DNA of 6,621 nt from an uncultured Lachnospiraceae bacterium (GTDB taxonomy: Bacteria > Bacillota > Clostridia > Lachnospirales > Lachnospiraceae). The notes under the pieces were generated by a model. That model was not told the origin of the DNA. It did not search any database and saw nothing but the letters and a program-made list of their open reading frames with translations. The number at the start of each line of letters is the position of its first letter. Within the stretch, counting starts at the first letter, position 1. The stretch spans positions 1 through 6,621 of the forward strand of contig CAJOPP010000041.1 of assembly GCA_905236365.1 (NCBI GenBank), in the 5' to 3' direction. Below are positions 1 through 4,097 of the stretch, piece by piece. Both the position numbers and the translations under genes were made by a program.

Positions 1-351
1 CTGAATCTTGTCATACAGGTAATTTCTGACACGCTGCAACACTTTCTGGGACACATGCTCAAAAATCATTAAATCCACATATACCACTATCACACGTAAC
101 AATGTCACTGCGATCATCCCTATGATCAGCTTATAAAACAGGGATGTATTGGTCTTTAAATTATACGCCGCATCTTCTCCCGTTAAAAAGATATCAACAA
201 TTTTACCCGAAAAATAAGGTACCGTAAGCTGCAACACGTTATAAAAAACTGTTAAAAACATGGCTGTAATATAAATTGCCCTGCTGCCCTCCATATTTTC
301 CCAAACCCAGGCCAGCTTCGACTTAGGGAATCGATTGAACTCTGATTTCAT
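1..351 (-). CDS. ABC exporter subunit, N-terminal part (partial; runs off the left edge)
   Basis: An open frame of 117 codons starts with ATG at 351 and is still open at base 1. A GGAG-type ribosome binding site lies 5-7 nt upstream (356-362). The protein opens with a short basic cytoplasmic segment. It then has a hydrophobic stretch at about residues 25-47, a polar loop with a GKIVDIF motif, and a second hydrophobic stretch at about 72-95. It ends with FEHVSQKVLQRVRNYLYDKIQ-like residues. This pattern is typical of the type 1 ABC exporter transmembrane domain, where the first coupling-helix region reads 'R..LY.kiq'. Full proteins of this family are about 570-620 residues with a C-terminal ATPase domain. 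That part, with its Walker motifs, lies outside the window, so a permease fused to an ATPase is inferred and the substrate (drug, peptide or lipid) cannot be told. It is divergent from an AraC-type gene that may regulate it. Confidence 0.85.
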   Translation of the reverse strand, partial: MKSEFNRFPKSKLAWVWENMEGSRAIYITAMFLTVFYNVLQLTVPYFSGKIVDIFLTGEDAAYNLKTNTSLFYKLIIGMIAVTLLRVIVVYVDLMIFEHVSQKVLQRVRNYLYDKIQ

Positions 352-378
352 AATTTCTCCTTTTTGACATTAATGATG

Positions 379-407
379 ATACTATTTACGTTGTTAGCTC
401 GCCGCAA
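379..407 (-). promoter_or_regulatory. Weak promoter candidate for the ABC exporter gene
   Basis: Reading leftward, a TTGCGG -35-like hexamer (402-407) is followed after 17 bp by TAGTAT (379-384), about 28 bp before the start codon at 351. Each hexamer matches consensus at about four positions, so the call rests mainly on spacing and location. A short GCCGC/GCGGC inverted repeat (401-405 and 414-418, give or take one base) overlaps the -35 and could be an operator. Confidence 0.3.
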
Positions 408-431
408 GTGCAGGCGGCTGAAGGATGAACT

Positions 432-450
432 GTAACAAGCCGTAACTTAC
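432..450. promoter_or_regulatory. Tandem GTAAC half-sites, possible AraC-family operator
   Basis: GTAAC occurs at 432-436 and again at 442-446, one helical turn (10 bp) apart. It is followed by TTAC, which makes GTAA-C-TTAC at 442-450. Direct repeats one turn apart are common binding sites for AraC-family dimers. These lie about 50-65 bp upstream of the -10 of the AraC-type gene and also upstream of the divergent exporter gene. The assignment is inference from position and spacing only. Confidence 0.25.
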
Positions 451-495
451 TTTTCCTATAAATCTGATTTTAGAGTATCAACTTTCCTTGTAATA

Positions 496-504
496 TGCTA
501 TAAT
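496..504 (+). promoter_or_regulatory. Extended -10 promoter of the AraC-type gene
   Basis: A perfect TATAAT (499-504) is preceded by TG at 496-497, one base before the hexamer, which makes a consensus extended -10. At 17 bp spacing the -35 position (476-481) is poor, which fits dependence on the extended -10 or on an activator. The predicted start of transcription is near 511, giving a leader of roughly 43 nt before the ribosome binding site AGGAGG (538-543) and the ATG at 554. Confidence 0.65.
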
Positions 505-553
505 ACAGCTATATAAAAATAGAACAAATCTATCATTAGGAGGTTCGTGGTAC

Positions 554-1441
554 ATGAGTAATCTGTTTGAATATAGCGATGTGTTAAATTCACCTATAGA
601 AGCTTTTTACTGCAAAGAGCCCGAATGCCATCTCCCGGTACAGGCACATTGGCATTATTTTGTTGAGATTCTGTATGTGTATCAGGGAGAGATTACCGTC
701 ACCTGCAACGAACACAGTTATATGCTGTCTCCCGGCTCGCTCATCCTTTTGCCGCCTCAGGCAATTCACAGAGTCTACTCTACGAAGGAACAAACAGATA
801 TCAATTACGCCTGTGTGAAATTTAATATTAATAAGATTCAGCTTGTTGGCAACTACCTGCCAAGCCTTAATGTGCAATTGCGTAAAATCGCACAATTGCA
901 AAACCCTCCTCTCGTATTTGATGAGAAAGCACTGGAGCATCTTTCGCTTTCTGATTATTTTACACAGATTGTAGAAGAAGCCGCCAACCGTGCCTATGGA
1001 TACAATTCCTACATATACACCATGCTGTCAGAATTGATGGTCAAAATCCTCAGGAGCTGGTACTATACCGGCCATCTTATGCAAACAGACGACATCGAGG
1101 CACAGAGCGACTATTCCCTGCAGGATATTCTGGTTTATATCGATGAGCACTCTCATGAGAACATTAATATAGAGAATCTGGCTCACATGTGCAACATGAG
1201 CTACTCTTACTTTGCGAAACTTTTTCATAAACAGTTTGGTCAAAGCTGCAAACAGTACATTGAATTTATACGTTTGAGCAAAGCGGAGAACCTGCTGCTG
1301 TTCACAGGACTTGATCTGACGGAAATCGCCGGTGAAACCGGGTTTTCAGATTGCAGTCATCTTATCCGATGCTTTCGCAAAAAATATAATATTACTCCAA
1401 AACAATTTCGTTTGAAGCACCAAAAAAGCAGATTGTCGTGA
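554..1441 (+). CDS. AraC-family transcriptional regulator with N-terminal cupin sensor domain
   Basis: The protein has 295 residues, the usual length for two-domain AraC regulators. The start is secure: AGGAGG lies 10 nt before ATG 554 and an extended -10 lies about 50 bp upstream. The N-terminal half (about 25-105) looks like an AraC-type cupin. It has an HWHYFVE motif with His32, His34 and Glu38 where such domains line their ligand or metal pocket, followed by a 'SPGSLILLPPQAIHR' strand-turn. The C-terminal ~100 residues (about 188-287) hold the two helix-turn-helix units: the first around IENLAHMCNMSYSYFAKLF, the second ending in the family signature 'DLTEIAGETGFSDCSHLIRCFRKKYNITPKQFR'. 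It is transcribed away from an ABC exporter gene, so control of that exporter is the simplest inference. Such cupin proteins often sense sugars or other small molecules, but the ligand is unknown. Its stop codon falls in the loop of the following terminator. Confidence 0.93.
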   Translation: MSNLFEYSDVLNSPIEAFYCKEPECHLPVQAHWHYFVEILYVYQGEITVTCNEHSYMLSPGSLILLPPQAIHRVYSTKEQTDINYACVKFNINKIQLVGNYLPSLNVQLRKIAQLQNPPLVFDEKALEHLSLSDYFTQIVEEAANRAYGYNSYIYTMLSELMVKILRSWYYTGHLMQTDDIEAQSDYSLQDILVYIDEHSHENINIENLAHMCNMSYSYFAKLFHKQFGQSCKQYIEFIRLSKAENLLLFTGLDLTEIAGETGFSDCSHLIRCFRKKYNITPKQFRLKHQKSRLS

Positions 1442-1461
1442 AATACTCCAATCTGCTTTTT
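1423..1461. terminator. Bidirectional intrinsic terminator between the AraC gene and the citrate synthase-like gene
   Basis: The arms AAAAAGCAGATTG (1423-1435) and CAATCTGCTTTTT (1449-1461) are a perfect 13-bp inverted repeat around a 13-nt loop. Read rightward it ends in five T. Read leftward it ends in six T. It can therefore stop both the AraC-type transcript and the convergent transcript from 1559. The AraC-type stop codon TGA (1439-1441) lies inside the loop, so the last codons of the gene are part of the terminator. Confidence 0.9.
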
Positions 1462-1478
1462 CATGTCTGAAAGCACGT

Positions 1479-1531
1479 GGTTACAATCCCATCCGCTTTA
1501 GGCAACGGGTAGTTTGCGGCTCTGTAACCCG
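1479..1531. other. Nested inverted-repeat element in the 3' intergenic region
   Basis: GGTTACA (1479-1485) pairs exactly with TGTAACC (1523-1529), and CCGC (1493-1496) with GCGG (1516-1519) inside it. Competing pairings are also visible: GCAAC (1502-1506) with GTTTGC (1512-1517, one bulged T), and CGGGT (1506-1510) with ACCCG (1527-1531). No T-tract follows on either strand, so it is not a plain terminator. On the minus strand it would form part of the 3' untranslated region of the citrate synthase-like gene. Its function is unknown. Confidence 0.4.
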
Positions 1532-1558
1532 GTATCAGCCTCTATTTGTTTTTGTGCA

Positions 1559-2926
1559 TTATTCCGCTAAAACCGATTCTGTAATCTCAATCAATTCTTC
1601 ATCACTGATCATGGTAATACGGCCATTGTCATATTGCTCCATAACCCAGTTATAAACCTTCTTTACAATTTCCGAATTCTTATCAACCGTTGGCAGTCCT
1701 TTTTTCTTCAGATACTGATTCATCCAATAACCGACACCTGCTATGCCGGATGTGTTCGTAACCGATACCTTCGGCGGTCTGTCAAGCAGAACCTCGGTAT
1801 CAAAAACATTATAAATTTCATGGTTTTTGAGCATTCCGTCTGCATGGATGCCTGCTCTGGTCAGATTAAAGTTTTCTCCCACAAACGGCGTCATCGGCGG
1901 AATATCATAACCGGTTTCCCTGCTGATATATTCCGCTATTTCGGTAATGACCTTTGTATTCATTCCATTCAGGTGTCCACGCAAAGATGCATACTCAATC
2001 ACCATAGCTTCCAGCGGCACATTACCGGTTCTCTCCCCGATTCCAAGCAGCGAACAGTTTACCGCACTCGCACCATACATCCATGCGGTGGTAGCATTTA
2101 CAACCCCTTTGTAAAAATCATTGTGCCCATGCCACTCCAGCATTTCAGAAGGTACACCTGCATAATGCTGCAGACCGTAGATGATTCCCGATACACTTCG
2201 CGGCATAGACGCTCCCGAATACGGAACACCAAATCCCATGGTATCGCAGGCACGTATCTTAATCGGAATGCCACTGTCTGCCGACATCTCCATCAGACAT
2301 TTTGCAAACGGCACTACAAACCCATAAAAATCGGCCCTGGTGATATCTTCAAAATGACATCTTGGTCTGAGCCCTGCCTCGATACACTCTGACACAACTG
2401 CAAGATACTTTTCAAGTGCCTGCTTTCTGGTCAGGCCCATCTTCTGATAAATATGGTAATCCGAACAACTGACCAAAATTCCGGTTTCCTTTACACCAAT
2501 GGATTTCACCAGTTCAAAATCCTTTTTGTTCGCTCTGATCCAGGTTGTCGGCTCTGGAAATTCATATCCGAGTTCCATACACTTTTCAAGTGCAAGGCGG
2601 TCTTTTTTTGAGTACACAAAAAATTCAGTCTGTCTGATCATACCATTCGGTCCGCCCAATTCATGGAGCATCTTATAAATGTTCACCATTTGCTCTGTTG
2701 TATAAGGTGCTCTGGACTGCTGCCCGTCCCTGAAAGTGGTATCCGTCATAAAGATGTCGTTCGGCATGTTTTCAGGAACTCTCCGATAGTTGAATGCTAT
2801 CTTCGGTACCTCCGTATATGGAAACATCTCTCTGAAAAGCTCCGGATGTTCTGCATCCTGCAGGGTATATGTATAAGGGTCCTGCTCCAGTTTGTTCGTC
2901 TTTGTGCTTAATCTTATTTCCTGCAT
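1559..2926 (-). CDS. DRE-TIM metallolyase, probable citrate (Re)-synthase (2-isopropylmalate/homocitrate synthase superfamily)
   Basis: The predicted enzyme condenses acetyl-CoA with a 2-oxo acid in a metal-dependent TIM barrel. Oxaloacetate is the likely acceptor, giving citrate for glutamate synthesis in the cytoplasm. ATG 2926 is chosen because GGGAGG (2935-2940) is 8 nt away. An in-frame ATG at 2932 would leave only 2 nt. The product has 455 residues. Visible motifs are DTTFRDGQQ (62-70), with the DRE-TIM Arg and metal-binding Asp; HFEDITRAD around 191-199; the metal ligands in WHGHND (His266, His268); and GIGERTGN (295-302). There is no LeuA allosteric domain, and 455 residues is short for 2-isopropylmalate synthase. 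The long N-terminal extension before the barrel and motifs such as FYGFVVPFA and GGPNG.IRQ.EFF recall clostridial Re-citrate synthases of the Clostridium kluyveri type. This is recognition from memory, not alignment. Homocitrate or isopropylmalate synthase activity remains possible. The superfamily is near certain; Re-citrate synthase is about 0.6. Confidence 0.9.
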   Translation of the reverse strand: MQEIRLSTKTNKLEQDPYTYTLQDAEHPELFREMFPYTEVPKIAFNYRRVPENMPNDIFMTDTTFRDGQQSRAPYTTEQMVNIYKMLHELGGPNGMIRQTEFFVYSKKDRLALEKCMELGYEFPEPTTWIRANKKDFELVKSIGVKETGILVSCSDYHIYQKMGLTRKQALEKYLAVVSECIEAGLRPRCHFEDITRADFYGFVVPFAKCLMEMSADSGIPIKIRACDTMGFGVPYSGASMPRSVSGIIYGLQHYAGVPSEMLEWHGHNDFYKGVVNATTAWMYGASAVNCSLLGIGERTGNVPLEAMVIEYASLRGHLNGMNTKVITEIAEYISRETGYDIPPMTPFVGENFNLTRAGIHADGMLKNHEIYNVFDTEVLLDRPPKVSVTNTSGIAGVGYWMNQYLKKKGLPTVDKNSEIVKKVYNWVMEQYDNGRITMISDEELIEITESVLAE

Positions 2927-2940
2927 ACTCATTTCCTCCC

Positions 2941-3034
2941 TTATCTTTTTTCTTGCTAATGAGCCGCCAAAAAGCGGCGAATTTAGTACCGCTACGTGAA
3001 CAACTAAGCGAAATGCTATCTAAAAAGTTACCTT
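2941..3034 (-). promoter_or_regulatory. Foldable 5' leader of the citrate synthase-like gene, possible attenuator
   Basis: The predicted transcript starts near 3034, about 108 nt before the ATG at 2926. In mRNA order the leader has CGCT (3007-3010), AGCGG (2989-2993), GCCGCT (2973-2978) and GCGGC (2963-2967). CGCT can pair with AGCG. AGCGG can pair with CCGCT, which runs directly into a T5 tract and looks like a short terminator. GCCGC can instead pair with GCGGC around a TTTTTG loop. The pairings are mutually exclusive in the manner of attenuators. The stems are only 4-5 bp, so this may be chance. No T-box consensus and no credible leader peptide were seen. Confidence 0.35.
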
Positions 3035-3062
3035 GCATTTATTATAGGTTACATGTTATTAT
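3033..3062 (+). promoter_or_regulatory. Promoter candidate for the LysR-type gene
   Basis: TTGCAT (3033-3038) and TATTAT (3057-3062) are 18 bp apart. A TG at 3054-3055, one base before the -10, forms an extended -10. It points rightward at the LysR-type start codon (3123) and overlaps the oppositely directed promoter of the citrate synthase-like gene. The two RNA polymerases would therefore probably compete for the site. Confidence 0.5.
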
Positions 3063-3069
3063 ATGTAAA
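3041..3069 (-). promoter_or_regulatory. Strong promoter of the citrate synthase-like gene
   Basis: Reading leftward, TTTACA (3064-3069) is followed after exactly 17 bp by a perfect TATAAT (3041-3046). The hexamers match the sigma-A consensus at 5/6 and 6/6 positions. Transcription would start near 3034 and give a leader of about 108 nt. The palindrome at 3049-3068 occupies the spacer and most of the -35, a placement suited to repression. Confidence 0.75.
3049..3068. promoter_or_regulatory. Palindromic operator candidate for the LysR-type regulator
   Basis: TTACAT (3049-3054) and ATGTAA (3063-3068) are an exact inverted repeat with an 8-bp A/T-rich centre. LysR-type regulators bind A/T-rich dyads of the T-N11-A kind in the space between themselves and a divergent target. 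This dyad sits between the -35 and -10 of the minus-strand promoter and over the -10 of the plus-strand promoter. One bound protein could therefore control both genes. Binding is inferred. Confidence 0.5.
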
Positions 3070-3122
3070 ATAGATAATTATGATAATAATAATCGATTTT
3101 TCTGATAATCGGAGGTATCCAT

Positions 3123-3974
3123 ATGGACATAGAAACCCTACACACTTTTCTCATTCTTGCTGAAACAAGAAATTACACACAGACCGCCAACCGGCTTTTT
3201 GTAGCACAATCTACCGTCACGAACAGAATCAATGAGCTTGAAAAGGAACTCAATATCACTCTTTTTAGCAGAACAAACCGGAGTGTAGAACTTACGAACG
3301 CAGGCGAACGATTTAAGGACTATGCAGCCAAAGTGGTCGCTCTCACCGACAGTTCCCTTTCCCAGCTCAGCAACTCGCACAAGTTTGAAAACAATCTTCG
3401 AATCGGCTGTGCAGATTCCATTTATTCGGGGCATCTTGCTCCAATCATTCTGACACATCACCAATACCATCCGGAGGATTCCCTAAAGATCACTATCGGA
3501 TTGTCCAATCACTTGATTGAGCAGCTGCGAAATGACATCTTCGATGTCATCTTTACCTATTTACCTTTGAAGAGATCGACCTTTCACTGTGAACTTTATA
3601 AACAGGATTCCTTAATTCTGGTAACTGCTTATGACAACTTGAAGTATGAGGACGGAATCACCGAACAGGAGCTGAGCAAAGAAAATTATCTGATGTGTAA
3701 CTATGCCCTGCAGGAGGTAGGACAATTCATTCGGAATCTTTTTCCAAAGTACCATCAGTTTTCTTTGGAAATCGATGATTGTTCCAAAATCATTCCGTTT
3801 TTATTTGCAAAAGAGAGTTATACGTTTTTACCTACGAATACTGCAGTTCCCTATCTTCGTGCCAAAAAACTCCGGGCAATCCCTTTAAATGATCTGGAAA
3901 CTCCTGTTATCAACAGCTATCTGATCTGCAAGAAAAATAAAGAAGAGCTATGCAGAAAAATCTTCCTGTCATAG
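3123..3974 (+). CDS. LysR-type transcriptional regulator, divergent from the citrate synthase-like gene
   Basis: The protein has 283 residues, slightly short for the family (about 290-310). GGAGG (3111-3115) lies 7 nt before ATG 3123. Residues 1-60 form the classic LysR winged helix-turn-helix: METLHTF-type start, 'AETRNYTQTANRLFVAQSTVTNRINELEKEL', then 'LFSRTNRSVELTNAGERF'. A linker helix follows to about residue 88. The rest (about 90-280) is the periplasmic-binding-like effector domain, starting at LRIGCADSIYSGHLAP, with a weakly conserved C-terminus. It is back to back with the citrate synthase-like gene and shares a palindrome-bearing promoter region. It is therefore likely to be autoregulated and to control that gene, in the manner of CitR and citA in Bacillus subtilis. 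The effector is unknown; a citrate-cycle acid or a glutamate-related signal would be logical. Its last 11 codons and stop codon overlap a terminator hairpin that works best for the opposite strand. Confidence 0.93.
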   Translation: MDIETLHTFLILAETRNYTQTANRLFVAQSTVTNRINELEKELNITLFSRTNRSVELTNAGERFKDYAAKVVALTDSSLSQLSNSHKFENNLRIGCADSIYSGHLAPIILTHHQYHPEDSLKITIGLSNHLIEQLRNDIFDVIFTYLPLKRSTFHCELYKQDSLILVTAYDNLKYEDGITEQELSKENYLMCNYALQEVGQFIRNLFPKYHQFSLEIDDCSKIIPFLFAKESYTFLPTNTAVPYLRAKKLRAIPLNDLETPVINSYLICKKNKEELCRKIFLS

Positions 3975-3980
3975 CTCTTC
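3942..3980 (-). terminator. Intrinsic terminator for the minus-strand EAL gene, embedded in the LysR gene's 3' end
   Basis: GAAGAGCTATG (3942-3952) and CATAGCTCTTC (3970-3980) are a perfect 11-bp inverted repeat with a 17-nt loop. A further CAG/CTG pairing lies inside it, past one bulged T. Read leftward, the stem runs into a T-rich tract (TTTATTTTTCTT, complement of 3930-3941), the form of a good terminator for the EAL gene's transcript about 105 nt past its stop. Read rightward, only ATCTCTTC follows, so termination of the LysR transcript would be weaker. The left arm is coding sequence and the LysR stop codon (3972-3974) lies in the right arm. Confidence 0.8.
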
Positions 3981-4029
3981 ATCTCTTCGCCCATGAATGA
4001 GGACTGCATAAGCCGGCTATTTATCAATT

Positions 4030-4050
4030 GGCTGTAAGCTGAACTGTAAC
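4030..4050. repeat. Imperfect intergenic repeat (second copy at 416-436)
   Basis: The 21 bases here match 416-436 at 18 positions, including an identical 11-bp end TGAACTGTAAC. Both copies are intergenic and next to gene boundaries. Within this copy CTGTAA occurs twice, 12 bp apart. A match this good between two spots of a window this size is only mildly unlikely by chance, so a dispersed repeat family is a guess. Confidence 0.25.
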
Positions 4051-4055
4051 CGCCT

Positions 4056-4097
4056 GTGAGTCAAAAAGAACCGTCCCCATCAGCTCACCCACTGACT
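4056..4097. repeat. Dispersed-repeat-like element with the GAACCGTCCCC core
   Basis: The core AAAAAGAACCGTCCCCAT (4063-4080) matches, from memory, a short palindromic repeat scattered in many Firmicutes genomes as GGGGACGGTTCTTTTTGA-type sequence. It is sometimes found near REP-associated tyrosine transposases. Here the core is flanked by GTGAG (4056-4060) and CTCAC (4084-4088), and by AGTCA (4059-4063) and TGACT (4093-4097), which are two nested inverted repeats. The right flank covers the stop codon of the EAL gene (4085-4087), so the element reaches into the gene's end. No transposase is visible in the window. Confidence 0.5.

Noticed and set aside
364..369. Perfect TTGACA hexamer on the plus strand
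   Set aside because: No -10 hexamer lies at 16-18 bp. The nearest A/T-rich hexamer is 13 bp away, and the convincing extended -10 is about 130 bp downstream.
1634..2392. 252-codon open frame on the plus strand
   Set aside because: It lies wholly antisense to the citrate synthase-like gene and has no ribosome binding site. Its translation, rich in His, Arg, Cys and Ile, has the composition of an antisense shadow.
2963..3010. T-box riboswitch in the citrate synthase-like leader
   Set aside because: The AGGGUGG-type T-box sequence is absent and a leader of about 108 nt is too short for a typical T-box.
2772..3038. 88-codon minus-strand frame through the citrate synthase-like leader, possible leader peptide
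   Set aside because: Its ATG (3036-3038) lies at or just before the predicted transcription start and has no ribosome binding site. The frame also runs on out of phase into the structural gene.
3138..3470. 110-codon minus-strand frame inside the LysR-type gene
   Set aside because: It is antisense to the conserved LysR DNA-binding domain and has no initiation signals.
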